Shown one piece after another: positions 12,108 to 22,384 of a stretch of DNA of 64,000 nucleotides. How positions within the stretch are numbered: the stretch's first letter is position 1; each line of letters opens with the position of its first letter. The notes under the pieces were generated by a model. It was not told the DNA's origin. It saw nothing but the letters and a program-made list of their open reading frames with translations, and did not search any database. The stretch covers positions 22,090,502 through 22,154,501 of the forward strand of contig NC_064034.1 of the NCBI RefSeq assembly GCF_932526225.1. The letters run 5' to 3'. Both the position numbers and the translations under genes were made by a program. The DNA comes from Nematostella vectensis (Eukaryota > Cnidaria > Anthozoa > Actiniaria > Edwardsiidae).

Positions 12108-13135
12108 TAATATCTACATTTATAGAGCGCCTAATCAATAGTTGCCTTAGGCGCTTTACATTTATATAATAATATATATCGATAAAAAAATATTACACAA
12201 TCAAAATCATTCAAACAATACATTGTGTCTAAAAAATGTTACATTTCTAAAAATAGATATGATGATTTAAAATTATATATAAAACTGTACTATTAACAGT
12301 TATTAAAGAAGGGAATTGCAGTAGTCAAGTTTTGAACTGATAAGGGCATGTATGAGTATTTTTGTGGAATTCTTGTCGAGGTACTTCCTAATCTTGCCAA
12401 TATTTCCGAGGCGGAATCTTGCAGATTTACACACCATTGCGAGATGATCATCAAAAGAAAGATGGTTATCGAGAATAACTCCAAGATTCCGTTCAGCAGG
12501 GGCAGGTTTGACGATTTCGTCAACCACCTTTACATGTTCGAGACTTGGGGTGGGACAGAACTTGCACCCTCCAAGCAAGCATTGATCTCGTGAACACAAC
12601 ATTCAACTTTAGTTTAAGCCATCAAAAGTCCATCTTGTGAATTACCTCGAAAAGAAACATAAAGATGTAAATCATGCATGAAGATGGAATGGAATGCCAT
12701 CTCGTGCTATGATCTGAGCAATGGGCAAAGTATAGGCAAGATAGATTAGCGGCCTATGGACAGATCGCTGAGGGACACCTCGTTCCAGGCTACGCAAAGA
12801 TGACTTACAGTCTTCAACGGGTACATACTGTTTGTGGGATGTAAGATATGAGCGAAACCAAGCAAGAACATTACCAGTCAGGCCATAACTCTATGAGAGA
12901 CGTGAAAGCAGAAGGGAATCCTCAACAGTATCAGATGCCGGCGGTAAGTCAAGCAGTAGCATCAATACCGAGTTCACAACATCTATGGTACATAAGATAT
13001 TATTCTGCACCTTGATAAGAGCTGTCTCCGTGGAATGGAATTTGTTATAAGCAGATTGAAGGGAAATTACTTCTGGAAGGAAGGAGTGTACTAAAGCATC
13101 CCTTTAAAAGGAAAGCTGGTAAAGGATCAAGATTA
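12099..13135 (-). pseudogene. CR1/L2-like LINE reverse transcriptase and 3' tail, inverted
   Basis: Read on the minus strand from 13135 down, the sequence follows a CR1/L2-type reverse transcriptase: [13 protein letters not shown], then LLLLDL, YGLTGNVLAWFRSYLTS, SLERGVPQ, a damaged active-site box (HA-stop-F in place of FADD), then RNLGVILDNHLSFDDHL and SSKLDYCNSLL. The last 100-residue block (12602-12303) is open; upstream parts have stops. Below 12300 lies a plausible 3' UTR ending near 12099 in GGCGCTCTATAAATG and an ATTATT run, the usual form of such LINE tails. The element is 5' truncated and inactive. Confidence 0.75.
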
Positions 13136-13494
13136 CACGATATAGGCTTGTATTTGTGCTTTGCGAACAAGAAGGATGAAACAGGAAGTTAAGATTTTTT
13201 AAGATAAGTTGAACAACAAACCCAAGTACTCTCAAGATCAAGCTGTGTTCGCTAGGAATTTTGGGAAGGGGGCAAAGTGGCTACCAAGTTTAATAGTTGG
13301 GACATTCAGCCCCCGAAATTTTGATGTACAAGTTGGTGATGTAATATGGAAGAGACGTGAGGAACAATTACGCCCTAGGTATATTCCTTCCAATAAGTTA
13401 GCTCCAAAGCCGTTGTATCAAACAGCACTGGGCAATACTTACCGGAAGCCCAATGGTTTTCCTACAGAGATTAGTCAAGAAGGTGAAAGTACCA
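13136..13494 (+). pseudogene. Gypsy (Metaviridae-type) pol, integrase C-terminus, part 1
   Basis: The frame from about 13209 carries FARNFGKGAKWLP, VQVGDVIWKRR and EQLRPR, the C-terminal integrase module of Ty3/gypsy elements (usually YARNFxxGxKWLPGxI, VxVGDxxWKRHxDQLR). In the family the module binds DNA and chromatin during insertion of the cDNA. No catalytic core, RNase H or reverse transcriptase is seen upstream, where an inverted LINE lies instead. The frame is interrupted at 13495 by the CACTA-like element and resumes after 17821. Confidence 0.7.
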
Positions 13495-13569
13495 CTGGAC
13501 GAAAAAACGGATTTACGCAACTTTGCCCATCGCGCAAATATGATGTAAATATCAGGCACTATATTTGGT

Positions 13570-13900
13570 GCCTGATTTGCTTTGGTAGTAAACATGTATA
13601 CAAATTTTATATTTGCATGTTGTGCAAACACTTTTCAAAGATCAACTTTGAATAATTTGCTTGGATGGTAAATTTGTATGTAAATTTCATGTTTGTATTT
13701 TGTGCAAATAACATTTCAAAGATCAACTTTGACTGATTTGCTTGGATTGTAAATTTTTATGTAAATTTCATGTTTTTATTTTGTGCAAATACAGTTCAAA
13801 GATCAACTTTGAATAATTTGCTTGGGTGGTAAATTTGTATGTAAATTTCATGTTTGTATTTTGTGCAAATACAGTTCAAAGATCAAATTTAGATTTGCAT
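13570..13900. repeat. Left subterminal repeats of CACTA-like element, about 80 bp x 4
   Basis: Blocks containing TTTGCTTGG, AAATTTGTATGTAAATTTCA and TTTTGTGCAAAT recur with spacing 80-81 bp (TTTGC at 13656, 13737 and 13817). Arrays of this kind inside the inverted repeats are typical transposase-binding regions of CACTA elements. Confidence 0.75.
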
Positions 13901-14133
13901 GGATTTACACTCACTAGATTATCTTTACTTATATCTGCAAGGTGTGTTGTAATATCACTTAGTGTTTGACGGTGACAGTCGTGTGCGACAAATTTTTTTG
14001 TTGTCGCTTTTAGTAGGCCAAACATCTAAAATCATCATCAAGATACTAGTGAAAATCGTCGAGTTTTTTTTGTGCGTTTCTTATACGCGGGTTTGATGGA
14101 AAAAAGGCGAGAGCGACCAGATGGCGGTGTAAT

Positions 14134-14236
14134 ATATAGGTTATTTACCGGCTGGGAGGTCCGGCCTCGGTCAGCATTTCCCAGACCTCTGTCACAGTTT
14201 TTCTCTATTCGGACCGACCTCAAGTCGGTAAATAAC
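14134..14236. repeat. Short foldback (MITE-like) segment
   Basis: GGTTATTTACCGGCTGGG and GGTCCG on the left are mirrored by CGGACCGACC and GTCGGTAAATAAC on the right. The roughly 100-bp imperfect palindrome lies inside the CACTA-like element, so it either inserted later or is a subterminal structure. Confidence 0.5.
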
Positions 14237-14308
14237 TTATTTATTTTACCCTTAAAACATTGTTCGGAAATCCTGCAGTCAACATATTTTAGTATCTTGC
14301 GTCACAGT

Positions 14309-14353
14309 CACGTGGTTTCTCTGTATGTCGCTTACATACAGTAAAACCACGTG
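14309..14353. promoter_or_regulatory. Palindrome with paired E-boxes upstream of accessory gene
   Basis: Two 20-bp arms with two mismatches and a 5-base loop place CACGTG at 14309 and again at 14348. The gene's first ATG follows at 14376 in the context AAGATGGCG, which also resembles a YY1-type start-site motif. A role in transcription is inference. Confidence 0.4.
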
Positions 14354-14375
14354 ACACTTGTATTCTACTCACAAG

Positions 14376-16901
14376 ATGGCGTCCTCCATGAAGCTGGAGT
14401 CCGATTTTAGAGCAGAGAAAGCTGAATGGTAAGCATTGGCCATGTAATCTTACTACCACCATTTTTTATCTTAATTATATAGACATACACAGAAACCAGA
14501 CAAAATCGCTTCAAATGATTCATCAGAATTCATCATTCGAGGTCCCGAATGTAGTTTCCTATATTATAATTTTACCGTTTGTGTATATAAGCTTATTACC
14601 TAGCAAAACACTGGTGTCTATATTATAAATAATTATGAGATATAGGTTTAGACACTACAATCAATTGCTTTTATGTTATGCTACAATTATTATTTAATTA
14701 TCCATCTTAATTGTGATAATTTTATGTCATACTCAGGCTAAAACACAGATGGAAGGCTTGGAAAATTCAAAGTCATGGAAGACAAAGTGTGATGATGTCT
14801 TTAAACTTCTCAAGTATAAATACCACACTATAAACAAAGTAGAAGCAGGTAAAATAGTTAAGATGGCCTTTCCCTTTGTAAAAAGACAATCATGTCGACA
14901 AAAGGATGGTTGTTCCGAAACCTTTTACTACAGCCATTTTCTAGTTGTATGTTTTCTTGCCAAGCGGCTGCGCCTGACATTTCGAGAACCCCACCCCAGC
15001 ACCCCGGAGTCTTGAATATTCCATGGAGTAGAGTAGACATTTTGAAGCTGGACGAATGGACTCATAATGACTCATAGCTTATATGTAGCAGAGAGATTTT
15101 TCATGTTGATTATATGAGAGTATTGATTTCTCACATTCTAATCACCTTACAGTGATTATACCCTTTAAAGCATTGGGTGTGCGTATTGGTCATTCAAAAT
15201 CCCTACAAAGAAGTTTCAAGTTGTAATGATAGAACATTTTGTTTTAGGCTCATGTTAGGCAGGTCTATAAAGAGCTCAGCCATGACGACGAAGATGGAAC
15301 TGATCAGCATATGACCTGGGATTTCAGCAAAACGTAAGTGTATCTGATCACTTGGCACAGGCATCCTGACACCCTAGAAATTAGAAGGGCTAAACAAAAC
15401 AAAACCTGATCAGTCTCTAAAGCTCTTTGGCCAAATAATTGACTAAATATGTTTTAATAATTGTAATAATAATTTAACGATTGTTCAAGTTCCGGTTCAA
15501 ATAAATATATAGTACAATAAAAAATAAAACTTGTTATTGTTTATTTTAGTTATGATGATGACTTCAACAAAGAAGTTGGTCGTGGCATATTTGCGGGAGT
15601 GCGCAGTACGGATAGCAAGTCATCGTCAACTGCCATAAAAGGTTTGTTTGTGTGACGGAGAGTTGTCTCTGTGTGCCTAGGTCCACAGTGAGTATGACCG
15701 TTCATCTCAGCACACAACCTTTTTCAAAAGCTTATTCTGGACCCTGGATATTGTTAAGAAACCAAACTGTTTAGATTGAAGGCAAAATCGTCTGCTTCCT
15801 CACAGGTCTTTCGCTACTAACCTTGACTCATGACCAGGGGCACACATCCATCATACACCTATACATATACCCATGATGAAACCCATTTAATCAATGATCC
15901 ATTATACTCCCCACCAGTTCAAATTAGTACTGCAACCACCCCTATGGAAAAATCCTGCATCTGCCCCTGATGACAAATTCCCTTTTTTTTCTTTTGCAGC
16001 TGCAATGCATGTCCATTTCAGAACTAAAAAGAGGGGGCATGTCACAAAAGCAAATGACAGTTATGATGCCACCTTAAACAGGCCGAGAAAGCGCAGCCGG
16101 CTTAACACAGTGAGTATGACTAAAACTAATGATTGATGTGATAGCTATGGCATAGATAATTATGAAGACCTTTTAAGGATTAAAATCCTCTAAGATGTTG
16201 GTCTCCTACCCCATTGCCAGACTATTGCTAGATATTTCTACCAATTATCAAATCCAAATTCCCCCCCCCCCCCGAGGAACCCTAGTCTATGTAAATGGCC
16301 CCTTAGAGTGGTATTCATCTGACTAGTCAAGAGTGAAAAGGAAAATACAATAAAAATTACCTTTATTGTGTATAGCAGTAGGTATTTGGTTAGTATCTAT
16401 TTCACAGTCACATGAAAACAAGGTACTCTTGTGATCCAGTTTATATAGTCAAGGTCCAAATCTCAATTTTTAATGCATGATTCAAAAAGGCAAGAATTCC
16501 CTGGACAACAACTCACAATATTCAGAAAATCAAATACATTTGTTTCTCTTCTCTTTTTGTAGAAAACAACGCTACGAAAAAAGACCTTGAGGGAAAGCTC
16601 CAGCATCAACGAGGAGAGAAAAGGGAAATACTTTGAAACCATGTCCGTGGACTATATGTCCTCGGAGCACACAAGGTCTGATGGAGAAAATGAGGGGTCT
16701 GACGAGGAAGCACCTAAACTGCTTTACAAGCATAAGCTTCCATGGAGGAGTGAGAAGGCCGATTCATTGATGGCCTAAAAAGTTAGGAAGGGCAGGGGCC
16801 AGAGAAGCACAAACATGATGTACAGGAGGAAAGATGGTGCTAATTCGAAAAGAACTGCACCAATTGATGCTCCCGATTGGGCTGTGAAGCATCAGCTTTA
16901 G
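14376..16901 (+). CDS. Multi-exon accessory gene inside CACTA-like element
   Basis: Candidate exons: 14376-14428 (MASSMKLESDF...), 14737-14848 (...CDDVFKLLKYKYHTIN...), 15248-15333, 15550-15641, 16000-16109 and 16563-16778/16901. The last four have canonical AG/GT borders (GTAAGT, GTTTGT, GTGAGT) and join in matching phase (2, 1, 0), which is strong support. Exons 1 and 2 do not join in phase, so a border is wrong or an indel has occurred. The last exon encodes FETMSVDYMSSE, an acidic stretch and HKLPWRSEKADSL, a pattern I associate with multicopy cnidarian proteins of unknown function. An in-frame TAA at 16776 precedes a coherent tail ending APIDAPDWAV at 16901, suggesting a premature stop. 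No transposase motif; possibly an accessory DNA-binding protein. Confidence 0.55.
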
Positions 16902-17439
16902 GTTGTCTACATGCAAGCTATTCTTTTGGAATTAGCACCATCTTCTCTATTTTGCTATGAATGATGGACTTGTGCGTTGACACAAAAAATGTTATTGTTA
17001 AAGCATATAGTGATCGACTTGATTTACAAATTCACAACGATTTTTATTACAACAAGTTTATGAGTATTCAGATTTACTATTGAACTATTTTCCTCGAAAA
17101 ACAGTAGATGAGGCTACAATTTATTATATAAAGGAGATGTGATTTATTTAGAATATTGAAAGAATAATATTCAAAGAATTATTACTTTGACCAAGAGCTG
17201 ATAAAATAATGTTTATAGTAATTTATTGATTTTGAAATATACACTTATTGGACCAAACCAAATGTATAAATACCGATTATATTTTACTGATTACAGTAAA
17301 TAAATACACGAAATAAATGATTTCAGTAGATATGCTTGTTGGTCTCTCTGTATATATTTTAACATATTTTGTGGGAAGGGGCAGATGGGATCTATTGGTT
17401 TGTCCTAACTGCAAATTTAGAACAAATGTATTAATTGGT

Positions 17440-17821
17440 AACATTCGCACGCCGTGCAAAAGGCAAATTTGCTAAGATGTTTTTTGATGGGCAAATAATT
17501 TGCAAAAGTGACCCTTGCTGTAGTAGTAAATATAATGAATATACACTCTTTGCATCATGAGCAAATGCAAGCAAACATGACGAAAACATAACATTTGCTA
17601 TCGTGTTTACCGGTGCGTGAATATAACTGCAAATCCGTTCTTTGCACTGTTTTTGAAATATTAGCAAATATGAAGTAAAATCGGCCTTCACTTGGTTTGT
17701 CTTGGTGCCAAATATAAAGCAAATTCAATATTTGAATTTGAGTAAAGGCGAGTAAATATGGACTTCACCATAGTTGCAAAACATATTTACTATATCTGCA
17801 AATCTGTTTTTTCGTCCAGTG
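17440..17821. repeat. Right subterminal region of CACTA-like element
   Basis: Many spaced GCAAAT/ATTTGC motifs in both orientations (AAATTTGC, GCAAATAATTTGC, TATCTGCAAATC) lead to the terminal inverted repeat ending CGTCCAGTG at 17821. The motif resembles the left array in inverted orientation. Confidence 0.6.
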
Positions 17822-18093
17822 TACACCTCAGGTGCTTTTACCGGATTTACCTGAGATGGGGTCTCCCTTAACAATGGATACTGAAGGAGTTGAGACTACA
17901 GAAGCTACAGAGCCTGTGCCTAGGCCTTGTGGGACACTTGAGACAATAGGGAGTATGGGTTCAGAAGTCATGACCCCACCTGGGATTGCCTCCCCTGTCT
18001 AGAGATACCCATCTAGAGACCGGAAACCTCCTGAAAGATTTTATTGAACTGTGTAGCCTAGATAAGTTATTATTTAACTTGAGAGAGGGCAGT
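17822..18093 (+). pseudogene. Gypsy pol C-terminal tail, part 2
   Basis: Directly after the CACTA-like element, the pol reading resumes with a Pro/Thr/Glu-rich segment ending in RYPSRDRKPPERF, the usual basic tail of gypsy integrases (R-Y/S-P-x-R-x-R-K-P-P). One stop precedes the tail. A purine-rich GAGAGAGGGC at about 18080, just before the LTR, is a plausible polypurine tract. Confidence 0.6.
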
Positions 18094-18282
18094 TGTTATA
18101 TATTCAGATTGCTATTGTCCTGCGCAGTAGCCCCTCCGACTGCTCATGCGCAGTTAGGAGAGGGCGAACATGTGCTTTTGAGTTCGGCCATGTTTTGCGT
18201 TCCAGAGTAAAAGTTTAACAGTGTTACATACTGTCTCTTTTATTGGATTATTATCTTCAACCTGACTTCCCAATACACTACA
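18094..18282 (+). repeat. Probable 3' LTR of gypsy element
   Basis: About 189 bp begin TGTTATATATT after a polypurine-like run and end CACTACA, giving the TG...CA borders of an LTR. Position and length suit a short gypsy LTR. The matching 5' LTR is not in the window, so neither border is proven. Confidence 0.45.
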
Positions 18283-18284
18283 GT

Positions 18285-18794
18285 ATACAAATGTATTCAA
18301 CTGAGAATGAGGAAAAAGCAGTGTTTGCGAACGATGGAATAGAACAATTAAAACCAAAATGTGGAAACAATTCACAGCTCAAGGTAATACGCAATATTTA
18401 GAGACGCTATCTAAGATTTTGAAGCAGTATAACAACACCAAACACTCAAGCATTAAGATGACGCCCGTAAAAGCTAGTAAAAAGAAGAATGAAGGTTTAG
18501 TATATTTCAGCCTATATGGTAACATGGAGACACCAAAACAAAAGCTTATATTTAAAATAGGTGATAAGGTTAGGATAAGTAAATATAAACGAAATGTGTT
18601 TGACAAGGGTTACACACCGAATTGGACTGAGGAAGTTTTTATAGTTGATAAAATACAATACACCTGAACTACTAAACGCCAAGCAGGATGTTTTTCGCAT
18701 CGATTATAAAAAGAAGCAAGCTTTGGTGAAGTGGAAGGAGTACAGTGACGAATTTAACAGTTGGATACCATTCAGGGATTTAAACGCACTATGA
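18285..18794 (+). pseudogene. Polinton-type (retroviral-like) integrase C-terminal half
   Basis: Order of motifs: YSTENEEK, then VCERWNRTIKTKMWKQF (the last catalytic Glu region, usually VVERFNRTLKxxMW), a YNNTKHSSI segment, FKIGDKVRISKYKR, GYTPNWTEEVF, and a chromo-like end ALVKWKEYSDEFNSWI with a stop at 18792. This is the integrase type of Polinton/Maverick elements and related domesticated genes. It is broken by a frameshift near 18310 and by a jump at 18663, with a stretch missing. The 5' half is absent where the gypsy LTR abuts, consistent with gypsy having inserted into this gene. Confidence 0.75.
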
Positions 18795-18979
18795 AAATAT
18801 AATATATACTACAAGTATATGACGCAGTATATCCCAACCAACCTCACTGTACTCAGGCACACGTAGACTACCTTCGACCGTGTAGCCACCAAGGTGGCGT
18901 AAAAGGATCGGTCGGGGATGGGGACCCTCGACGCTGTGAATAATATCTCCCCATTTGTATGTGCACTAGTCTAGACACC

Positions 18980-19185
18980 TTCATATATGATAACACGAGG
19001 ATCGACGTCACCAAGAAGTGCGACGAGATCTGGCTACGGGCTGAAAAGGTCGCCAACATGTTAGGGTACAAAAATACTAGAAAGGCTATATAAGACCATG
19101 TTGACCCAGAGTATAGGATCACTCTGGGAGAGCTCAGACTTAGGGGGAACGAATCGTTCCCCCAAGCGATATACATGATTTCGCT
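18980..19185 (+). pseudogene. Bro-N domain relic
   Basis: The frame starting YDNTRIDVTKKCDEIWLRA continues VANMLGYKNTRKAI, one stop, DHVDPEYRITL and LRGNESFPQAIY. This matches the Bro-N DNA-binding domain (usually WFxAKDVAxxLGYxNTxxAIxxHVDxEDK). Bro-N proteins are found in baculoviruses, nucleocytoplasmic large DNA viruses, phages and some Polinton-like elements. Placement 190 bp after the Polinton-type integrase on the same strand suggests both come from one Polinton or adintovirus-like element. It is a fragment with a stop, not a working gene. Confidence 0.6.
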
Positions 19186-19330
19186 TTCAAATTGTTTTTG
19201 TTTACAATTAAGTTTGCTTTTAGATTTGATTTCGCTTTCAGAATACTTTGTTTAACAATTCATTTTGGTTTTAACTTTGATTTCGCTTTGAAATTGTTTT
19301 GGTTTTACAATTTATTTTGCTTTTGAATGA
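19177..19330. repeat. 51-bp minisatellite, 3 copies
   Basis: GATTTCGCTTTCAAATTG-like starts lie at 19177, 19228 and 19279. The array begins in the tail of the Bro-N relic. Confidence 0.85.
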
Positions 19331-19654
19331 AAAAAAAAAATTTGATTTTTCCTCCAAGAAAATAAAGAAATCGAACGGCAGCGATCGGCCACCATACACC
19401 GATCTAATGTAACTAGCTTTTTCAGGAAAAAGTCGAGACAACTTCAAATTATATTTTTCATTTTCCCGAAGTATCACAAGAGACTGACTATTATCCTGGT
19501 TCCCCTGTGCTGTTATGGGAAGGCAGTAATTTTTGTAAGTTTTAGATTTCATAGATTTGACAGAGTTTATTTTTCATATACTATAACCTACAATATTTTC
19601 ACACAAAACCTGTTATCATGTAGCACCTCTCTCTTCTGAAAGTTGCTTCTGAAG

Positions 19655-19865
19655 AATTGCTATCCTCTACATCACTGTTGTCAATGCCATCAACTAAACA
19701 GGCATGGCATAGCCAGGACTCCATTCTCATTGCTATCCTCTACATCACTGTTGTCCATGCCATCAACTAAACAGGCATGGCATAGCCAGGACTCCATTCT
19801 CATTGCTATCCTCTACATCACTGTTGTCCATGCCATCAACTAAACAGGCATGAAATAGCCAGGAC
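19655..19865. repeat. 73-bp minisatellite, about 2.9 copies
   Basis: GCTATCCTCTACATCACTG starts lie at 19659, 19732 and 19805. Each unit holds a small hairpin (ATGCC...GGCAT). The 73-bp period shifts the frame each turn, so it is unlikely to be coding throughout. Confidence 0.85.
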
Positions 19866-20097
19866 TCAGGAGTAGCAGCTTTATCTGTAAAACCAGCACA
19901 GGGAAGGTGCCAAAAACAGAACATTTGTCACAAACAATACTGCCTTCAATCTCTGTGTTAATTTCCGACTTTTCCAGTATAACTTTGTTGCATTTGGGGC
20001 AGAAAGTAATTTGCCTATTCCCCATTCCGGAATTCAAAGGGGGGACTGGGCCGAGACAGGTTTGCAAGGGATTGTAGGACCGTTTTAGGGGACGCAT
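19840..20097 (-). CDS. Small ORF with zinc-ribbon-like CxxC pair
   Basis: An 85-codon minus-strand frame starting at a real ATG holds FCPKCNKVI and, 19 residues on, IVCDKCS, two CxxC knuckles as in a zinc ribbon. It starts inside the left inverted repeat of the YqaJ/SWIM element and runs away from it, so it is either a divergent partner gene or an accidental frame. No family is recognised. Confidence 0.3.
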   Translation of the reverse strand: MRPLKRSYNPLQTCLGPVPPLNSGMGNRQITFCPKCNKVILEKSEINTEIEGSIVCDKCSVFGTFPVLVLQIKLLLLSPGYFMPV

Positions 20098-20156
20098 TCT
20101 TTGTTTTTTTTGTTTGTTTTTCGCGCTCTGGAGAGGACCTCCTTAAAAAAAGCTAA

Positions 20157-21500
20157 ATGGCCGGAAACCCTTTTGAAAATATTTTGCGGCTTGCTGAGGC
20201 AGACGTTCCCGGAAAGAAACTTGTGAGGCCGAGAGAACAGTGCACCGTGGCAGTGCTTCGGCGATGGCTTGCTTGCCGTGGAGCTAAAATTTTTGATAGA
20301 GTCAAGCACCATCAGGAAAATGGACTCGATGGAGTAATTACTAATCCAGATGGAGAAGTTAACAGTGCTCGGAAAAAATTGGCACTTGGTCTTCTTGTTG
20401 ATGAAGTGGATCCAGAAGTGAAAGAGAAATTTCCATCCGAGGGCTTCTCAACATTGCAGCTACCAATAGTCAAATACAACAGCATCTGGAAATATTTGAT
20501 TGATGATGTGGAGTTGAAAAAACAACTTTCAACAGAGAAACCCATTGTAAAGGGGTATAACTTTTACAAATCTGGACATGTTCTCCAAATTGTCTCTAAA
20601 AAGAAACAAGGCTTACATTATGTTTAAAGTAAAGTCTTCCCCTCCATGGTCAAAGACAAAGTTTATACAGTTAATATTATTCTCAATAAAAATGGTGATA
20701 TCAAGAAGGCATCGTGTGGATGTCCAGCAGGAGTTGATGGTAGATGCAACCATCTGGCTGCAACCTTCTTTGAGGACAAGACTTCCCTACTTTTTTTACA
20801 TCTTTCTCCCCTACACCTTCTAATGATTCACAAGTACCTTGCACTTCTAAACCCTGCACATGGAATGTACATGCTAGAAAGTGAAAAATTGATCCTCAGC
20901 CCATTCAGTCTATTGATTTCCAAAAACATGAATATGGTAAACAAACAAAACACAAAAAAGGCAAATACAAGATGTTTGTGCCCCACATGATAGGATCAAA
21001 AGGCATTCTACTATAAGGTAAAGAAATTGAAAACCAAAAGGGCAAAAGAAAAGTCTCAGTTTCATCCTTTCTCATGATTTAGCAGTTAAACCTACACAAG
21101 AACCTACACAGAAACCTCTTGACCCAGACTTCATGTGGAGAGTAACTTCACCAGAAAAAAAAAACATCCTATGTCTCTAACTGAAATTGCAGCCAAAGCA
21201 GACCGAGCTTAAACCCGCCTGTTTGATTCTGGCAAAAAATCTGATGCACTTGAGAAGAAAACAAGGCTGCAACATAAATCAAAATTGTGGTATGAGATAA
21301 GAAAAACTAGGATAACTGCTTCAAAAGAAAAGAGATGTATACAAAAAGAAAGCACTAGCCCCTCAAAAGCAGTCTCTGAAGTACTTGTTTAGAAAGGAAA
21401 TGTTTAAACTCAGTTGATGAAAAAGGGAATTGAGGCAGAACCTATCATAATTGAGAGATTCACCAATGAAACAGGGCTTTGTAATATATATTCTCGATTT
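20157..21500 (+). pseudogene. SAP-like / SWIM / YqaJ-type recombinase gene relic
   Basis: An ATG at 20157 opens a 156-codon frame with a SAP-like DNA-binding segment (TVAVLRRWLACRGAK). A shift near 20628 leads to a SWIM zinc finger, CGCPAGVDGRCNHLAA (CxC...CNH). Further fragments follow in order to about 21500: PCTSKPCTWNV, MSLTEIAAKADRA, KSKLWYEIRKTRITASK and ERFTNETG. The WYEIRKTRITAS motif is the start of the YqaJ/PD-(D/E)XK exonuclease fold; the catalytic Asp region after it is missing. The family is abundant and uncharacterised in cnidarians and molluscs (recollection). Several frameshifts and a truncation make this copy inactive. Confidence 0.7.
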
Positions 21501-21559
21501 TCTCTATATCTGGAATCTTAATTAAGAAGTTTTAAAATTCTATAAATTTAAATAAAAGA

Positions 21560-21592
21560 ATATTATTATTATTATTATTATTATTATAATAT
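21560..21592. repeat. (ATT)n microsatellite
   Basis: About ten ATT units lie in AT-rich DNA downstream of the YqaJ/SWIM relic. Confidence 0.9.
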
Positions 21593-22384
21593 TCTATTAT
21601 TGTAAATACAAAAAGATATAGGAAATGACAGATTAATTCAACCCCTTTTTTCAATTTCTTACTATTAAATTGAATTTTTTCAATTTAATAAATCTAAATA
21701 AAAGAATATTCAAAATATTCTCTCTTTTATTGTTAATACAAAACTTCAAGCCAATGAAAATGACAGATTAATTAATTTCAATTTCTCACTATTGAATTGA
21801 ATGTTTAAAATTCAATAAATCTAAATAAAAGAAATCCATGTAAGTCATCTGTTTGTGTAGAAGTATTGGAAGAATAGGAGACATTTGTTTGGGAAGAGGT
21901 AGTTGAAGTGCAGTAAGAAGACGAAGCCAGCGAAGAAGTGCTGTCGAAATCAAGTCGGCGCTTTTTTTTAAGTTGTTGTTTTGGTTAATGTTTCTTTCGC
22001 TTTTCTCATAGGCGTCCAAGGAAATAGAGTGGGGACCTGTGTCTTACACACTGGTCGCCTCCTGGGAAGTGATCTCCACACATCCTGGAGTTTTATGTAG
22101 GTGTGAAAGTGCCATTTTCACCGTCCTCAAAAGCTTTGTTGTACTCATTGAGTATCGAGAGATTATTTGGTAAAGTGTAGAATTTTAGGCCTGTCAACTC
22201 TATTCTCCAGTTATTAAAACATCCAGGGACACAACAAGTTACTCTCATGCTGGTAAAGCAAAGAACATCTAAGAAAAAAAGGGAAATTAAAAGGAAACTA
22301 AACTAAAAGTGGCCGCCATCTCCCAAACGAAAAATTAAACAAACTCGGCCCAATCCCCCACTTAAATTCCGAAATGGGGAATAG

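Larger units (their letters stand above)
13495..17821. mobile_element. CACTA-like DNA transposon carrying an accessory gene
   Basis: The ends are inverted repeats: CACTGGACGAAAAAAC at 13495 and its complement ending at 17821, extending to about 22 bp with one mismatch. TAC flanks both ends, a 3-bp target duplication. Terminal CACTG, a 3-bp duplication and AT-rich subterminal repeats at both ends are hallmarks of the EnSpm/CACTA superfamily; the superfamily call is inference. The insert lies in a gypsy pol frame that resumes afterwards. No transposase is visible in 4.3 kb, so it was probably mobilised in trans. Confidence 0.8.
20022..22381. mobile_element. Inverted-repeat element carrying a YqaJ/SWIM gene
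   Basis: CTATTCCCCATTCCGGAATT and about 25 further bases on the left match, with a few mismatches, the complement of 22338-22384 on the right (both arms share GGGGGA and TGGGCCGAG). Depending on where the end is set, TA or GCC is duplicated at the flanks. The 2.36-kb span contains the YqaJ/SWIM relic and no transposase. It may be a DNA transposon with cargo or a defective autonomous element of unassigned superfamily. Confidence 0.5.

Noticed and set aside
19655-19865. 73-bp repeats as a coding acidic repeat on the minus strand
   Set aside because: The period is not a multiple of three, so the frame changes at each unit.
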